DNA of 61,670 nt from Sulfurimonas sp. (GCA_027063645.1 JAMORK010000042.1:1-61670), one strand, 5' to 3'. Shown: positions 7,612 through 18,317, counted from the first letter of the stretch. Translations and numbers: made by a program. Notes: generated by a model not told the origin, from the letters alone.

Positions 7612-7830
7612 TTACTTATATCTATAAGTGATACGACCTTTATCAAGTGAGTATGGAGTAAGTTCGAGTTTCACTTTATCACCTGGAAGAATTTTAATGT
7701 AATGCATTCTCATTTTTCCAGCAATGTGACATAAAATAATATGTCCATTTTCTAATTCAACACGAAAAGTTGCATTTGGTAATGCTTCAATAATCTTACC
7801 ATCAACTTCAATAACGTCAGCTTTTGCCAT
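7612..7830 (-). CDS. infA: translation initiation factor IF-1
   Basis: The 72-residue S1-fold (OB) protein has the classic IF-1 text [29 protein letters not shown] and [14 protein letters not shown]. It binds the A site of the 30S subunit during initiation. It is the last gene of the ribosomal operon, 21 nt after map, with AAGGAC before ATG. The genes that often follow it elsewhere (rpmJ, rpsM, rpsK, rpsD, rpoA, rplQ) are absent here. Confidence 0.95.
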   Translation of the reverse strand: MAKADVIEVDGKIIEALPNATFRVELENGHIILCHIAGKMRMHYIKILPGDKVKLELTPYSLDKGRITYRYK

Positions 7831-7851
7831 TATAAGTCCTTTAGTTTTCTC

Positions 7852-8610
7852 TTATGCAAGAGATAATATTTCAGCTTTACCGTTGATAACTGCAACAGTA
7901 TGCTCATAGTGTGAACCGCGTAAACCATCGGCACTAACAACATCCCACTGATTTTCTAGGATGATCGGTGTAGAATCTTTTTGACATATCATAGGTTCTA
8001 AACAAAAAACCATTCCATTTTTTATCTTTGGACCAGCCTTAGGGTTACCACCCTCAAGATAATTAGGAATCTCTGGTTCTTCATGAGGTTTTTTCCCTAT
8101 ACCATGACCACAAAAATTCTTTAAAGGTACAAAGCCTGCTTCTTTAATGAAATTCTCCATTAAAAAAGAGAGCTCTTTAAAACGCATACCCTGTTTAATA
8201 TTTTCAATCGCATAATACAAAGTATCTTTTGCACAAGCGATTAATGCTTCATCTTCTTGAGTAATACTTCCAACAGGCATAGTTATTGCAGCATCACCAA
8301 ACCAGCCATCAAGCTCCGTACCAATATCAAAACCAATAACATCTCCATCTTGGAGCTTATAGTCTGTAGGGATACCATGAATAATGACATTGTTAAGTGA
8401 TGTACATACTGCATTTGGAAAACCGTATAAACCTTTAAAAGAGGGTCTTGCACCGTGAGCACGAATATAATCTTCTGCCATAGCATCAAGTTCTTTTAAA
8501 GTCATACCAGCTTTTGTATTTTCACGAAGAAGTTGAAGTGCACCACCAACAATCTTGTTGGCAGCACGAAGTTTTTCTATCTCTTGGGGTTTTCTAAGCG
8601 CAATCGCCAT
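7852..8610 (-). CDS. map: methionine aminopeptidase, type I
   Basis: The 252-residue enzyme removes the N-terminal Met from nascent proteins. The metal-site landmarks are visible: GDVIGFDIGTELDGWFGDAA with two Asp ligands, the FCGHGIG histidine segment, and the C-terminal CLEPMIC and EHTVAV glutamates/histidine. It starts 2 nt after the secY stop and has no strong ribosome binding site of its own, so translation is probably coupled to secY. Confidence 0.95.
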   Translation of the reverse strand: MAIALRKPQEIEKLRAANKIVGGALQLLRENTKAGMTLKELDAMAEDYIRAHGARPSFKGLYGFPNAVCTSLNNVIIHGIPTDYKLQDGDVIGFDIGTELDGWFGDAAITMPVGSITQEDEALIACAKDTLYYAIENIKQGMRFKELSFLMENFIKEAGFVPLKNFCGHGIGKKPHEEPEIPNYLEGGNPKAGPKIKNGMVFCLEPMICQKDSTPIILENQWDVVSADGLRGSHYEHTVAVINGKAEILSLA

Positions 8611-8612
8611 CG

Positions 8613-9875
8613 TTATAGACCGACCGCACTTAGTGTTTCATATTTGCTCATATATATCTGAGCCTCTATCTTTCTCATTGTATCAAGTGCAACTTGAACA
8701 ACGATTAAAACAGCAGTACCACCGAAGAAGAAAGGAACACCCATCCCTTTAATAATCATAAATGGTAATGTAGCTACAAGACCTAGATACAATGCACCTG
8801 TAACTGTTAAGTTAGAAGCTGTTGTATTTAAGAACTCTTTTGTAGCATTACCAGTACGAATACCTGGAATGAATCCACCTTGACGTTTTAAGTTGTCTGC
8901 AATATCTTTCGCATTGAAAGTGATCGATGCATAAAAGAATGCAAAGAAAATAACAAAAGAGAAAGTCAAAAAGTTAAAAAAGTAACTATTTGGATTCAGT
9001 AAATCTGCTATCGCTTGGATAGTAGGGTTAGTACTTGAAGATAAAACAGTCATAGGGAACATTAAAATCGCCGATGCAAAGATAACTGGAATAACACCAG
9101 CTAAGTTCACTTTAATTGGGATATAGTTCATTACACGTTTATCTTGGTTTTGCATCATTGTCTTTTTAGCATATGTAATTGGAATACGACGTTCACCAAG
9201 TTCAACATAGATAATAATTGCAACAGTTCCTAAAATTAAGGCTAATATAGCGATAACTGTAATGAAACTCATTGCACCAGTATTTACCATAGTGATTGTT
9301 TGACCAATAGCACTAGGGATTGCTGATACGATACCTGCGAAGATAATTAAAGAGATACCGTTACCAATACCACTTTGAGTTATCTGCTCACCAATCCACA
9401 TAAGTAACATAGTTCCAGCAAGCATAGAAACTGCTGAGAGCATGATAAATGTAGTATGGTCTGCAAGAATTGCACTATTACCACTAGGACCAGTTAGACT
9501 TTGTAGTCCAACACTAACACCAATCGCTTGAATCACTGTTATAACGATAGTTGCATAACGGATAATTTGCATATATTTCACCATTCCATCACGCTCTTTT
9601 TTCATTTGACCAAGAGTTGGAAATGTAGCAGCTAAAAGCTCCATAATAATTGAAGCAGTGATATAAGGCATAATACCGAGTGAAATAATTGAAAGTCTTT
9701 GTACTGCGTTTCCACTGAACATATTAAAAAGACCTAATGCATCTGATTGGTGTGAGTCGAAGAATGAAGCTATAACAGCTGTATCTACGCCAGGTACTGG
9801 CACATAAGCCAGTAGGCGATAGATAAATAAAAAACCGATAGTAATAAGTATCTTATTTACTAGATTTTTATTCAC
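8613..9875 (-). CDS. secY: protein translocase subunit SecY
   Basis: The 420-residue, ten-helix channel protein of the Sec translocon starts MNKNLVNKILITIGFLFIYR. It contains the plug region LGLFNMFSGNAV, the GERRIPI cytosolic loop and the C-terminal GGTAVLIVVQVALDT segment. The length is normal for the family. It lies 2 nt after rplO and 2 nt before map, as in many spc operons. rpmD, which often lies upstream of rplO, is missing. Confidence 0.96.
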   Translation of the reverse strand: MNKNLVNKILITIGFLFIYRLLAYVPVPGVDTAVIASFFDSHQSDALGLFNMFSGNAVQRLSIISLGIMPYITASIIMELLAATFPTLGQMKKERDGMVKYMQIIRYATIVITVIQAIGVSVGLQSLTGPSGNSAILADHTTFIMLSAVSMLAGTMLLMWIGEQITQSGIGNGISLIIFAGIVSAIPSAIGQTITMVNTGAMSFITVIAILALILGTVAIIIYVELGERRIPITYAKKTMMQNQDKRVMNYIPIKVNLAGVIPVIFASAILMFPMTVLSSSTNPTIQAIADLLNPNSYFFNFLTFSFVIFFAFFYASITFNAKDIADNLKRQGGFIPGIRTGNATKEFLNTTASNLTVTGALYLGLVATLPFMIIKGMGVPFFFGGTAVLIVVQVALDTMRKIEAQIYMSKYETLSAVGL

Positions 9876-9877
9876 AA

Positions 9878-10276
9878 CTAGTTACCTGTTGTTGTAACGT
9901 TTTCGTCTTTAATTTTCGAAGCTAAATCTTTCGCAGTAGCTCCTACTAGTTTAATTTTAGCTACTGAATTTGCAACTTTGTGAACAGAACGGATTGTTTC
10001 CATTGTGATCTCTTCTAATTCAGCAACAGCTTTGATACGCTCAACGTTGATTACATATGGTTTTACTAAACGTGAAGTAAATCCAATTTTAGGCATACGT
10101 TTTGCAAGTGGTTGTTGACCACCCTCAAAGTTTCTTTTTCTTTTGTAACCTGAACGAGATTTTTGACCTTTTTGACCACGAGCTGCAGTCTTACCAGTAC
10201 CAGAACCTTGTCCACGTCCAACTCTCTTACGAGAGTGAGTTGAACCTTCTGCAGGTGTTAAGTTTTCAATACCCAT
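9878..10276 (-). CDS. rplO: 50S ribosomal protein L15
   Basis: The 132-residue protein shows the glycine/arginine-rich L15 N-terminus ([18 protein letters not shown]) and a short globular C-terminal domain. It is assembled late into the 50S subunit. It follows rpsE by 3 nt with no rpmD (L30) in between, an arrangement also seen in Helicobacter and Campylobacter. Confidence 0.95.
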   Translation of the reverse strand: MGIENLTPAEGSTHSRKRVGRGQGSGTGKTAARGQKGQKSRSGYKRKRNFEGGQQPLAKRMPKIGFTSRLVKPYVINVERIKAVAELEEITMETIRSVHKVANSVAKIKLVGATAKDLASKIKDENVTTTGN

Positions 10277-10279
10277 ACC

Positions 10280-10720
10280 CTATCCTTTAATACGAGATAG
10301 TGCTTCAATTGTAGCACGTACTAGTGTGTTTGGATTGTTTGAACCGATTGATTTTGTAAGGATATCTTGGATCCCTGCAAGCTCAAGAACTGGACGAGCA
10401 GCTCCACCGGCGATAACACCCGTACCTTCAGATGCTGGCTTAAGTAAAACGCGAGACGCATTGTACTTATGCTCAATATCATGTGCAATTGTTGAACCTT
10501 TAATCTTAACAGTTGTTAAGTTTTTAAAAGCATTATCAACTGCTTTACGGATTGCATCTGGAACTTCTTTCGCTTTTCCAACGCCATATCCAACAGTACC
10601 GTTTTTGTCGCCAACTACGATAAGAGCAGTAAAACGGAAACGTCTACCACCTTTAACAACTTTAGTTACACGACCAATGTTTACGATTGATTCTTCAAAA
10701 TCATCTCTATTGATTTCCAT
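10280..10720 (-). CDS. rpsE: 30S ribosomal protein S5
   Basis: The 146-residue protein has the S5 motif [21 protein letters not shown] (about residues 25-45) and the C-terminal [21 protein letters not shown] region. Mutations at its interface with S4 affect decoding accuracy in other bacteria. It lies 8 nt downstream of rplR. Confidence 0.95.
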   Translation of the reverse strand: MEINRDDFEESIVNIGRVTKVVKGGRRFRFTALIVVGDKNGTVGYGVGKAKEVPDAIRKAVDNAFKNLTTVKIKGSTIAHDIEHKYNASRVLLKPASEGTGVIAGGAARPVLELAGIQDILTKSIGSNNPNTLVRATIEALSRIKG

Positions 10721-10728
10721 CTTAGCCC

Positions 10729-11085
10729 CTAAAACTTAATTTCGTTTGCACGAAGTGCGTCACCAAATGCAGCGATAACACCGTGATATTGGTAACCATT
10801 ACGGTCAAATACAATTTCATTGATGTTAGCAGCTTTAAGTGTTGCAGCAAATGCTTCACCTAATGCAGTAGCACCTTCTTTATTTGCACTTTTACCGATT
10901 GACTTAGATGACGCAGCACATAATGTTGTTGCAGTAACATCATCAATAGCTTGTACACTTAAGTAACGGTTTGATTTAAATACAGAAACACGAGGAAGTG
11001 TAGCACTACCAGATATTTTTGCACGGATACGACGCTTACGTTTTAAACGATTCGCAATTTTGCTTTTTAATACTTTAGCATTCAT
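10729..11085 (-). CDS. rplR: 50S ribosomal protein L18
   Basis: The 118-residue 5S-rRNA-binding protein has a basic N-terminus ([14 protein letters not shown]) and the conserved [15 protein letters not shown] and [17 protein letters not shown] blocks. The gene follows rplF by 14 nt with a GGGAGGAAG ribosome binding site. Confidence 0.94.
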   Translation of the reverse strand: MNAKVLKSKIANRLKRKRRIRAKISGSATLPRVSVFKSNRYLSVQAIDDVTATTLCAASSKSIGKSANKEGATALGEAFAATLKAANINEIVFDRNGYQYHGVIAAFGDALRANEIKF

Positions 11086-11099
11086 TTTATCTTCCTCCC

Positions 11100-11636
11100 T
11101 TATTTCTTAGCTGTTTTACCGGCTTTACGCACGATATGCTCATCTATGTATTTAACACCTTTACCTTTGTACGGCTCTGGTGGACGGAATGATCTAATCT
11201 CAGCAGCTACTTGACCAAGTGTTTGCTTGTCATGGCTTTTAAGAGTAATAACATTCTTTTCAACACTAGCTTCAATTACATCTGGTAAATCATAATTAAT
11301 ATCATGAGAAAAACCAAGTTGTAAGTTAAGAACTTTACCTTTAACAGCAGCTCTATAACCAACACCATTGATCTCTAGTTGTTTTGTATAACCTGTAGTT
11401 AAACCAACAACGATATTTTGAGATAATGCTCTATAAGTTCCCCAGAAAGCTCTATGCTCACGAGAATCTGATAAGTTTTTGAAAGTTAAAGTTGTTCCCT
11501 CTACTTCAAAAGTTACATTACCTTTTGTATCTAAATCAACACTATTTTTGCCTTTAGCAAAAGTAATAACATTTCCATTTGTAGTCACTTTGATGTCTGC
11601 ACCAAAATCTACTGGTAATTTTCCAATTCTTGACAT
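11100..11636 (-). CDS. rplF: 50S ribosomal protein L6
   Basis: The 178-residue protein contains the two L6 repeats and the C-terminal signature [16 protein letters not shown]. It contacts 23S rRNA near the factor-binding site. It is 9 nt downstream of rpsH with AGGAG upstream of ATG. Confidence 0.95.
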   Translation of the reverse strand: MSRIGKLPVDFGADIKVTTNGNVITFAKGKNSVDLDTKGNVTFEVEGTTLTFKNLSDSREHRAFWGTYRALSQNIVVGLTTGYTKQLEINGVGYRAAVKGKVLNLQLGFSHDINYDLPDVIEASVEKNVITLKSHDKQTLGQVAAEIRSFRPPEPYKGKGVKYIDEHIVRKAGKTAKK

Positions 11637-11645
11637 GTTATACTC

Positions 11646-12044
11646 CTACCAAACCGTACACATAACTTCACCACCAATGCCAAGCTCATATGCTTTGTCA
11701 TTTGGAAGAACGCCATGTGATGTACTTACAATAATAGTTCCGTAACCATTTTTGAAACGTTTAATCTCTTCTTTACCTTGGTATACACGACGACCAGGTT
11801 TAGAAATTCTTTTCATTTCATTGATTACACTTTTACCATCTTCGTTGTATTTAAGTACAACTTTAATAGTTTTTTTAACGCCATCTTCGATAACGTTACA
11901 AGATTCTAAGTAACCTTTATCTACTAAGATATTTGCTACAGCTTCAACACTCTTAGAGTGAACAAGAGTTGTAACAGGTAATCTTCTCATACCCGCATTA
12001 CGAACACGTGTTAACGCATCTGATACTAGATCATTAATTGCCAT
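11646..12044 (-). CDS. rpsH: 30S ribosomal protein S8
   Basis: The 132-residue protein has the S8 pattern: [17 protein letters not shown] at the start and [14 protein letters not shown] with the conserved STS...G near the end. S8 binds helix 21 of 16S rRNA and, in E. coli, represses translation of the spc operon. Here the gene is preceded by the only large gap in the operon (67 nt, with hairpins), which might be its own regulatory site. Confidence 0.95.
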   Translation of the reverse strand: MAINDLVSDALTRVRNAGMRRLPVTTLVHSKSVEAVANILVDKGYLESCNVIEDGVKKTIKVVLKYNEDGKSVINEMKRISKPGRRVYQGKEEIKRFKNGYGTIIVSTSHGVLPNDKAYELGIGGEVMCTVW

Positions 12045-12119
12045 TATTTTTCCTTAATGTGAGTGCTTATGCACTTGCTATTGTTAGGAGTTTCCACTTG
12101 GAGGCAAATGCCTACCAAG
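12045..12119 (-). promoter_or_regulatory. structured leader between rpsN and rpsH
   Basis: On the minus strand a bulged hairpin (CTTGG, AGGC / GCCT, CCAAG; 12098-12119) spans the rpsN stop codon. Further on, AGTGC/GCACT form a second small stem, followed by the AAGGAAAA ribosome binding site of rpsH. All other junctions in the operon are 21 nt or shorter. An S8-binding or processing site is possible but inferred. Confidence 0.4.
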
Positions 12120-12297
12120 AAGACTTTCTAACACCTGGGATTAATCCCTCGTTTGCCATTTTTCTAAAACAAATACGACAGATACCAAAGTCACGAAGTA
12201 CTGAATGTGGACGACCACAGATTTGACATCTTGTGTATCCACGTACTTTAAACTTAGGTGTTCTTGCCGCTTTTGCGATCATAGACTTTTTAGCCAT
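12112..12297 (-). CDS. rpsN: 30S ribosomal protein S14, zinc-binding type
   Basis: The 61-residue short form carries two CX2C knuckles (CQIC and CRIC), so it binds zinc (C+ type) rather than being the long zinc-free form. The [19 protein letters not shown] start and [10 protein letters not shown] end are standard. It shares one base with the end of rplE, and a hairpin overlaps its stop codon. Confidence 0.95.
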   Translation of the reverse strand: MAKKSMIAKAARTPKFKVRGYTRCQICGRPHSVLRDFGICRICFRKMANEGLIPGVRKSSW

Positions 12298-12842
12298 TAG
12301 TTGCTCCCTTTAGTGAAAGGCATACCCATTTTCTCTAAAAGAGCAAACGCAGCCTTGTCTGAATCAGCTGTAGTAACCATAGTGATATTCATACCATGAA
12401 TTTGCATGATTGAATCATAAGATACTTCAGGGAAAATAAGTTGCTCTTGAAGACCGAAGTTATAGTTACCACGACCATCAAAACCATTTCTTGGAACACC
12501 ACGGAAATCTTTCACACGTGGAAGTGCGATAGATACGAGACGATCTAAGAAGTTATACATATTTTCACCACGAAGAGTTACACGGATACCAACTGGCATA
12601 CCTTCACGAACTTTAAAACCTGCAACAGATTTTTTCGCGATTACTGTAGATGCTTTTTGACCAGCAATCTTAGTAATAGTATCTTCGATGTTTTTAATAA
12701 GCTTGTTATCTTTCATTGCAAAACCAGCACCAACAGAGATGATAATCTTCTCAACTTTTGGTGTTTGCATAGGGTTTTTGATCCCTAATTCAGCTTGTAA
12801 TTCAGATTTTAAACCTAAATATTTTTCTTTTAAGCGTGCCAT
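12297..12842 (-). CDS. rplE: 50S ribosomal protein L5
   Basis: The 181-residue 5S-rRNA-binding protein of the central protuberance shows [19 protein letters not shown], the [16 protein letters not shown] loop and the C-terminal [16 protein letters not shown]. It lies 4 nt after rplX and overlaps rpsN by one base. Confidence 0.95.
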   Translation of the reverse strand: MARLKEKYLGLKSELQAELGIKNPMQTPKVEKIIISVGAGFAMKDNKLIKNIEDTITKIAGQKASTVIAKKSVAGFKVREGMPVGIRVTLRGENMYNFLDRLVSIALPRVKDFRGVPRNGFDGRGNYNFGLQEQLIFPEVSYDSIMQIHGMNITMVTTADSDKAAFALLEKMGMPFTKGSN

Positions 12843-12846
12843 CTAA

Positions 12847-13077
12847 TTATGCCTCCACTTTACGTACATTTGAAGCGTCAATTGGCATCTCTTTATTGAT
12901 ATGCCCACCCTTCGTGTTCTCTTCAGTTGGTTTAACAGCTTTCTTAGCTATTTTACAACCCTCAACGATAACCTTGTTTTTCTTAGGCATAACTGCAACT
13001 ACAGTAGCCTTAGTTCCACGGTCATCTCCAGCGATAATTTCTACAGTATCACCTTTTTTGAAATTAAACTTTGCCAT
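12847..13077 (-). CDS. rplX: 50S ribosomal protein L24
   Basis: The 76-residue protein consists mainly of the KOW motif (FKKGDTVEIIAGDDRGTKATV) and a conserved GGHINKEMPIDASNV tail. L24 nucleates 50S assembly. It begins directly after the rplN stop codon. At 76 residues it is shorter than the E. coli protein, as is common in this phylum. Confidence 0.94.
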   Translation of the reverse strand: MAKFNFKKGDTVEIIAGDDRGTKATVVAVMPKKNKVIVEGCKIAKKAVKPTEENTKGGHINKEMPIDASNVRKVEA

Positions 13078-13446
13078 CTATACAACCTCCGGCGCAAGAG
13101 ATACAATTTTCATGAAACCAGCGTAACGTACTTCACGACCAACAGGTCCAAAAATACGAGTACCGATTGGCTCTCTCTTGTCATCAAGGATTACAGCTGC
13201 ATTGTCATCAAAACGAATTAATGAACCATTTTCACGTTGAACTTCTTTATGAGTTCTAACGATAACAGCTTTAACAACCTTACCTTTTTTAACTTTAGCA
13301 GTTGGAGTCGCTTTTTTAACAGAAGCAACAATAACGTCACCCACTGATGCATAACGACGCTTAGAACCACCAAGCACTTTAATACACATAATCTCTTTAG
13401 CACCTGTATTATCAGCTACTACTAAACGAGTAAAACCTTGGATCAT
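13078..13446 (-). CDS. rplN: 50S ribosomal protein L14
   Basis: The 122-residue protein reads [20 protein letters not shown], then [13 protein letters not shown] and the C-terminal [14 protein letters not shown]14 is among the most conserved ribosomal proteins. It forms part of the subunit interface. It overlaps the rpsQ stop by one base. Confidence 0.96.
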   Translation of the reverse strand: MIQGFTRLVVADNTGAKEIMCIKVLGGSKRRYASVGDVIVASVKKATPTAKVKKGKVVKAVIVRTHKEVQRENGSLIRFDDNAAVILDDKREPIGTRIFGPVGREVRYAGFMKIVSLAPEVV

Positions 13447-13694
13447 TATTTAGCTCCTGATACTACTGTTTTAAGTCTAAAAGATTTAGTCTTAGAAAGT
13501 GGACGACATTCGATTGCAATAATCTCATCACCAACTTTAACTTCATTACGCTCATCATGTACTAAGTACTTTTTGAAACGTTTTACAACTTTGTGGTAAC
13601 GAGGGTGCATTACACGACGCTCAACAACGATAGTTACCGTTTTGTCACCTGCAATTTTTACAACATTACCTTGAATTTCACGTTTATGTGTCAT
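13446..13694 (-). CDS. rpsQ: 30S ribosomal protein S17
   Basis: The 82-residue OB-fold 16S-binding protein has [20 protein letters not shown] and the [13 protein letters not shown] and [11 protein letters not shown] motifs. It lies 10 nt downstream of rpmC with AGGAG upstream. Confidence 0.95.
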   Translation of the reverse strand: MTHKREIQGNVVKIAGDKTVTIVVERRVMHPRYHKVVKRFKKYLVHDERNEVKVGDEIIAIECRPLSKTKSFRLKTVVSGAK

Positions 13695-13704
13695 TGCTCG
13701 GCTC

Positions 13705-13893
13705 CTAGTTCGCTACTGCACTAAGTGCAGTGTTGATTTTTGCAATATCTTTTTTAGCAACACGAAGTTCGCTAGTGTTTTGAAGTTGCATCATCTTTTG
13801 TTTAATTTTTAAAGTAAAAAGTTCAGTCTTTTTCTCTTTAAGCATAGCTTGAAGTTCAGCTGAAGTTTTTCCTGCTAAATCAGAATATTTCAT
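13705..13893 (-). CDS. rpmC: 50S ribosomal protein L29
   Basis: The 62-residue two-helix protein begins [18 protein letters not shown] and ends in [14 protein letters not shown]29 borders the exit tunnel and helps form the trigger factor/SRP docking site. The gene overlaps the 3' end of rplP by 14 nt. Confidence 0.93.
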   Translation of the reverse strand: MKYSDLAGKTSAELQAMLKEKKTELFTLKIKQKMMQLQNTSELRVAKKDIAKINTALSAVAN

Positions 13894-14305
13894 TGTTCAT
13901 CTCCGCAGTGATTATTTTTGTTTTGAATGGTAACTTATGCATAGCAAGAGTTAGTGCTTCACGAGCGATATCGTGTGGAACACCAGCCATTTCAAATATA
14001 ATACGACCTGGTTTAATGTTCATTACCCATTGGTCAACTGCACCCTTACCTTTACCCATACGAGTTTCAAGAGGCTTAGCAGTTAACGGTTTAGCAGGGA
14101 ATACACGAATCCAAATCTTACCATTTCTTTTAATGTGACGAGTAGCAGAGATACGAGCCGCTTCAATCTGACGAGAGTTGATACGACCAGCTTCTACAGC
14201 TTTAAATGCAATGTCACCAAACGCTAATTTGTAACCTGAACGAGCATAACCACGGTTACGACCTTTCATTACTTTACGATATTTTGTTCTTTTTGGCATT
14301 AACAT
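13880..14305 (-). CDS. rplP: 50S ribosomal protein L16
   Basis: The 141-residue protein starts [19 protein letters not shown] and has the [13 protein letters not shown] loop and [11 protein letters not shown] tail typical of L16, which lies near the A-site tRNA. It overlaps rpmC by 14 nt, which implies coupled translation. Confidence 0.96.
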   Translation of the reverse strand: MLMPKRTKYRKVMKGRNRGYARSGYKLAFGDIAFKAVEAGRINSRQIEAARISATRHIKRNGKIWIRVFPAKPLTAKPLETRMGKGKGAVDQWVMNIKPGRIIFEMAGVPHDIAREALTLAMHKLPFKTKIITAEMNNEIF

Positions 14306-14307
14306 AA

Positions 14308-15024
14308 TTATTCAGCCTTTTCACTATTTTCACGACGAGGAGCACGTTTTCCGCGACGCTCTTTTTTCTCTTCAGCTACTTCTACTGGAACACCTTTAGT
14401 AAGTACTTCACCTTTGAAGATCCATACTTTAACACCGATGATACCGTAAGTTGTGTGAGCTTCAGCGAAACCGTAATCAATCTTAGCACGAAGAGTATGA
14501 AGTGGAACACGTCCCTCTAAATACCACTCAGTACGAGCCATTTCAGCTCCACCAAGACGACCAGCAACTGCTACTTTAATTCCCTTAGCACCAGAACGTT
14601 GTGCACCTTGCATAACTTTCTTCATAGCACGTCTAAAAGCAACACGACGCTCAAGTTGAGTAGCTACATTTTCAGCAACAAGTTGTGCAGAAGTTTGAGC
14701 TTTTTTCTCTTCTTTGATGTTTACAGAGATTGTTTTACCGATAAGCTTTTGAAGAGAAGTTTTAAGTTTCTCAATATCCGCACCTTTTTTACCAATAATG
14801 ATACCAGGACGAGCAGCTACGATAGTAACACGTAAACGTTTTACAGTTCTTTCAATGATGATGTTAGAAACACCAGCATAGTAAAGTTCTTTCTTTAAAA
14901 ATGTTCTTATCTTGTGATCTTCACCTAAAGCAGCAGGAGCTGTTTTAAAGTTAGGGAACCAACGGCTCTCCCAGTTACGGTTGATACCAAGACGTAAACC
15001 AATAGGATTAACTTTTTGACCCAT
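14308..15024 (-). CDS. rpsC: 30S ribosomal protein S3
   Basis: The 238-residue protein has an N-terminal KH domain with the [14 protein letters not shown] loop and the C-terminal S3 domain ([12 protein letters not shown]). A charged tail rich in Glu, Lys and Arg follows, ending RRENSEKAE. It lines the mRNA entry channel. It lies 1 nt after rplV. Confidence 0.96.
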   Translation of the reverse strand: MGQKVNPIGLRLGINRNWESRWFPNFKTAPAALGEDHKIRTFLKKELYYAGVSNIIIERTVKRLRVTIVAARPGIIIGKKGADIEKLKTSLQKLIGKTISVNIKEEKKAQTSAQLVAENVATQLERRVAFRRAMKKVMQGAQRSGAKGIKVAVAGRLGGAEMARTEWYLEGRVPLHTLRAKIDYGFAEAHTTYGIIGVKVWIFKGEVLTKGVPVEVAEEKKERRGKRAPRRENSEKAE

Positions 15025-15025
15025 A

Positions 15026-15343
15026 CTATTTACCCTCTACTTCTACTAAGATATGTGCTGTTGGTTTTCTAATTCCAGAAGCCATACCACGAGCACGTGG
15101 ACGGAAACGTTTTAGAACTGGACCATTGTCAACACGGCAAGATGTGATAACACAATCTTCAGCTTCACTACCACTGTTCGCTACTGCAGATGCAATAACT
15201 TTAGAGATAATTTTTGCTGCTTTGTTTGGAGTGAATTCTAAAGCTGCCATAGCTTCTTCAGCATTCATACCTTGAACCTCTCTTGCAATAAGACGAGATT
15301 TAATCGGAGAAACACGGATAAATTTCAATAATGCTCTAGCCAT
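15026..15343 (-). CDS. rplV: 50S ribosomal protein L22
   Basis: The 105-residue protein has the L22 pattern [16 protein letters not shown] at the start. The tunnel-facing hairpin [20 protein letters not shown] follows, a known site of macrolide-related variation in other bacteria. It follows rpsS by 2 nt. Confidence 0.95.
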   Translation of the reverse strand: MARALLKFIRVSPIKSRLIAREVQGMNAEEAMAALEFTPNKAAKIISKVIASAVANSGSEAEDCVITSCRVDNGPVLKRFRPRARGMASGIRKPTAHILVEVEGK

Positions 15344-15345
15344 GA

Positions 15346-15621
15346 TTAACCTTTCTTCTGAACAGAGCCCTTATGGCCCTTGAATGTACGAGTTGGTGCG
15401 AATTCACCAAGTTTATAACCAATATGATTCTCTGTAACATATACAGGAACGAATTGGCGACCATTGTGAACATTTAATGTTAACCCAACCATTTCAGGAA
15501 GAACCATAGATCTTCTTGACCAAGTTTTAATAGGTTTTTTGTCTCCGCTAGCTTTTGCTGCTTCAACTTTTTTCATTAAATGGCCATCTACGAATGGACC
15601 TTTTTTAATTGAACGAGCCAT
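15346..15621 (-). CDS. rpsS: 30S ribosomal protein S19
   Basis: The 91-residue protein has the near-invariant [30 protein letters not shown] and [14 protein letters not shown] blocks. It sits in the head of the 30S subunit with S13. It lies 2 nt after rplB. Confidence 0.96.
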   Translation of the reverse strand: MARSIKKGPFVDGHLMKKVEAAKASGDKKPIKTWSRRSMVLPEMVGLTLNVHNGRQFVPVYVTENHIGYKLGEFAPTRTFKGHKGSVQKKG

Positions 15622-15623
15622 TA

Positions 15624-16469
15624 TTAACCTACCCTTTTAGCATTTGGTTTACGGCGAGTAATAATAAGTTTATCACTTGCTTTCTTACGACGAGTTTTAG
15701 CACCCTTCGTTGGTTTACCCCAAGGAGTAACTGGATGACGACCTGAGTTCGTTTTACCTTCACCACCACCATGCGGGTGATCAATCGGGTTCATAGCAGA
15801 ACCACGAGTTTGTGGACGAATACCAAGATGACGTTGACGACCAGCTTTAGCGATAACAATGTTACCAAACTCTTCGTTTCCAACGATACCAACAGTAGCT
15901 AAACACTCACCAAGAACTAAACGCATCTCAGATGAAGGCATACGTAAAGATACATATTTACCATCACGACCCATAATTTGAGCAGATGTTCCAGCAGCAC
16001 GACACATTTGTCCGCCTTTACCAGTTTTAAGCTCAATATTGTGGATTAATGTACCCACTGGGATGTTTTTAAGTTTCATAGTGTTACCTGGTTTAACATC
16101 AAGACCTTCAGCAGAAGACTGGATTTTATCACCAACATTCAAACCTTTTGGTTGAATGATATAACGTTTTTCACCATCAGCATAAGTGATAAGTGCGATA
16201 CGACAGTTACGGTATGGATCATACTCGATTGCGCTTACTGTTGCAGGGATATCAAACTTGTTACGTTTGAAATCGATGATACGGTAAAGTTTTTTCGCAC
16301 CCGCTTGCTTATGACGAGATGTAATACGACCATTATTGTTACGACCAGCATGTTGTGGAAGTTTTACAAGTAATGAACGAACACTAGCTTTAGCAGTGAT
16401 ATCTGAACTATCAACATTCGTATAAAAACGACGTGAAGGAGTTATCGGTCTATAAGTTTTAATTGCCAT
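15624..16469 (-). CDS. rplB: 50S ribosomal protein L2
   Basis: The 281-residue protein contains the hallmark [14 protein letters not shown] segment near the peptidyl-transferase centre, plus an N-terminal OB and a central SH3-like domain ([20 protein letters not shown]). It lies 1 nt downstream of rplW. Confidence 0.97.
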   Translation of the reverse strand: MAIKTYRPITPSRRFYTNVDSSDITAKASVRSLLVKLPQHAGRNNNGRITSRHKQAGAKKLYRIIDFKRNKFDIPATVSAIEYDPYRNCRIALITYADGEKRYIIQPKGLNVGDKIQSSAEGLDVKPGNTMKLKNIPVGTLIHNIELKTGKGGQMCRAAGTSAQIMGRDGKYVSLRMPSSEMRLVLGECLATVGIVGNEEFGNIVIAKAGRQRHLGIRPQTRGSAMNPIDHPHGGGEGKTNSGRHPVTPWGKPTKGAKTRRKKASDKLIITRRKPNAKRVG

Positions 16470-16470
16470 C

Positions 16471-16752
16471 TTATACCGCCAAACTTTCTATTTGTGCACC
16501 CTCAGGTAAAGTTACATAGAACTTTTTGAAGTCATTTTGCTTCCCTTGTACACCACGGAAACGTTTAGTTTTTCCGTTTTGATTTAAAGAGTTGATTTTT
16601 GAAGGAATAATTCCAAAATACTCTCTAAACACCTCTTTAAGACCTGTTTTAGTCATACGTGGTGAAGTTTGAACAACGATAACACCATCTTCTTGTAGAC
16701 CAAGAGTCTTTTCTGTATATAATATAGATTTAATATCTGTAATATCAGCCAT
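16471..16752 (-). CDS. rplW: 50S ribosomal protein L23
   Basis: The 93-residue protein starts with [18 protein letters not shown] and ends [17 protein letters not shown]23 is the main docking site for trigger factor and SRP at the tunnel exit. It overlaps the rplD stop by one base. Confidence 0.93.
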   Translation of the reverse strand: MADITDIKSILYTEKTLGLQEDGVIVVQTSPRMTKTGLKEVFREYFGIIPSKINSLNQNGKTKRFRGVQGKQNDFKKFYVTLPEGAQIESLAV

Positions 16753-17366
16753 TACTTAGCCTCACTTGTTAAAGTTTCCCATACAGCTTTTTCTATCACT
16801 AAAGAGCGATAGTTAGCAGCTAAGTATGCGTTTAATTCATTAGACTCTACAACATATGTTTGATGAAGGTTCTCAAACGCTAAGAATGTAGGCTCATCTA
16901 ATAAAGATTTAACAAAAAGAGTATCTCTTTGGTTAAGAGCTTTAAACATTGCAGCAGCATCTTTAGTTTTACCAGATGCAATTTCAATGTTATCAACTAT
17001 AAAAAGAGTACCATTTTGTGCATGCTCATTTAAAGCGAAGTTAAGAGCAAGTTTCTTTTGCTTTTTGTTCACTTTTAAATCGTAGTTACGGTTGTTTTGT
17101 GAACCAAAAGCTTTACCACCACCTACGAAGATAGGAGAACGACGTGAACCAGCACGAGCGCGACCGCCACCTTTTTGAGCCCATGGTTTTTTACCACCAC
17201 CACGCACATCACTTCTACCTTTAGTTACTGCTGTATTTGCACGTTGTGCAGCTTGAGCAGACTTTACATAAAGGTAAAGGTTATGAGGATTAATTCCAGA
17301 GAATGACTCTGGTAATGCTAACTCAGATGCTTTTTCCATTTTATCATTTAAAACGATTGCGCTCAT
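16752..17366 (-). CDS. rplD: 50S ribosomal protein L4
   Basis: The 204-residue protein has the extended tunnel loop [24 protein letters not shown] (quoted in part as [14 protein letters not shown]) and [14 protein letters not shown]. In E. coli L4 also represses the S10 operon by binding its long leader. The leader here is only about 50 nt, so that mechanism is unlikely to be present in the same form. One base overlaps both rplC and rplW. Confidence 0.95.
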   Translation of the reverse strand: MSAIVLNDKMEKASELALPESFSGINPHNLYLYVKSAQAAQRANTAVTKGRSDVRGGGKKPWAQKGGGRARAGSRRSPIFVGGGKAFGSQNNRNYDLKVNKKQKKLALNFALNEHAQNGTLFIVDNIEIASGKTKDAAAMFKALNQRDTLFVKSLLDEPTFLAFENLHQTYVVESNELNAYLAANYRSLVIEKAVWETLTSEAK

Positions 17367-17941
17367 TATTTAGCTACCTTTACACGACCTAGAGCACCAT
17401 TAGCACCACTTACTGAACCTAAAACCGCAATGATTTTGTTTTCAGCATCGAAACTAACGATCTCATTTTTAACACAGTTTTGTGTGTTACCATATTGTCC
17501 AGGCATTTTCTTACCCTTCATTACACGACCTGGCCACTCAGCATTACCGATAGAACCTGTTCTACGACCAAATCTATGACCGTGAGATGCAGGACCACCA
17601 CCGAAATTCCATCTTTTCATAGCTCCAGAGAAACCGCGACCTTTAGTGTTGAAAGTAGTTTTAAGTACACTTGCTTCTGCAAGTGGAGCTAAATCTAAAT
17701 CACCAGCTTCAGTATTTGTTACATCTAATGTAACGAAACGGTTAAACTCAGCAGAAAGAGAATATTTCTTCTGTTGACCTTCAATTGCTTTATTCATTTT
17801 TTTACCACTGTTATACGCAACAATAGCTTTACCATCATTAACTTCACATACCTTAGCATCAAGAACTCTTAAAAGAGTAACTGGTTTTGCAGGAACTGTG
17901 ATAGTACGGCTCATACCGATTTTTTCAACAATATATTCCAT
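17366..17941 (-). CDS. rplC: 50S ribosomal protein L3
   Basis: The 191-residue protein has the L3 signature [20 protein letters not shown] followed by [12 protein letters not shown] and [14 protein letters not shown]. It binds near the peptidyl-transferase centre and starts 50S assembly together with L24. The gene is 9 nt after rpsJ with AGGAGTAACC upstream of ATG. Confidence 0.96.
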   Translation of the reverse strand: MEYIVEKIGMSRTITVPAKPVTLLRVLDAKVCEVNDGKAIVAYNSGKKMNKAIEGQQKKYSLSAEFNRFVTLDVTNTEAGDLDLAPLAEASVLKTTFNTKGRGFSGAMKRWNFGGGPASHGHRFGRRTGSIGNAEWPGRVMKGKKMPGQYGNTQNCVKNEIVSFDAENKIIAVLGSVSGANGALGRVKVAK

Positions 17942-17950
17942 TGGTTACTC

Positions 17951-18262
17951 CTATTTGTCCATAGAGCGAACTTCAACGTCCACTTCTGGTGCAAGATCAA
18001 GTTTCATTAATGAATCAACTGTCTCTGGTGTTGCAGAAACGATGTCGATCATTCTAGCGTGCATACGAATTTCAAATTGCTCACGAGCTTTTTTGTTAAC
18101 GTGAACTGATTTAAGAACAGTATACTTACGAATCTTTGTTGGTAAAGGTATTGGACCACGGATTACCGCGCCAGTACGTTTTACAGCCTCTACGATTGAT
18201 GCTACTGATCTATCGAGTACACGATGATCGTAAGCTTTCAATTTTAAACGAATTTTTTCCAT
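17951..18262 (-). CDS. rpsJ: 30S ribosomal protein S10 (first gene of the operon)
   Basis: The 103-residue protein reads [20 protein letters not shown], then [30 protein letters not shown]-type text typical of S10/NusE. S10 also takes part in transcription antitermination with NusB. AGAAGGAAAATT precedes the ATG. The promoter at 18318-18346 gives a leader of about 50 nt. Confidence 0.96.
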   Translation of the reverse strand: MEKIRLKLKAYDHRVLDRSVASIVEAVKRTGAVIRGPIPLPTKIRKYTVLKSVHVNKKAREQFEIRMHARMIDIVSATPETVDSLMKLDLAPEVDVEVRSMDK

Positions 18263-18317
18263 AATTTTCCTTCTAAAGAACTCGTTGGATCCTAGCCCAA
18301 CTATTTAAGGGAGCGCA

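Noticed and set aside
10326-10739. 137-residue open frame opposite rpsE, and similar long frames opposite other ribosomal genes
   Set aside because: These are antisense shadows of certain ribosomal genes, with no family resemblance or start signals.
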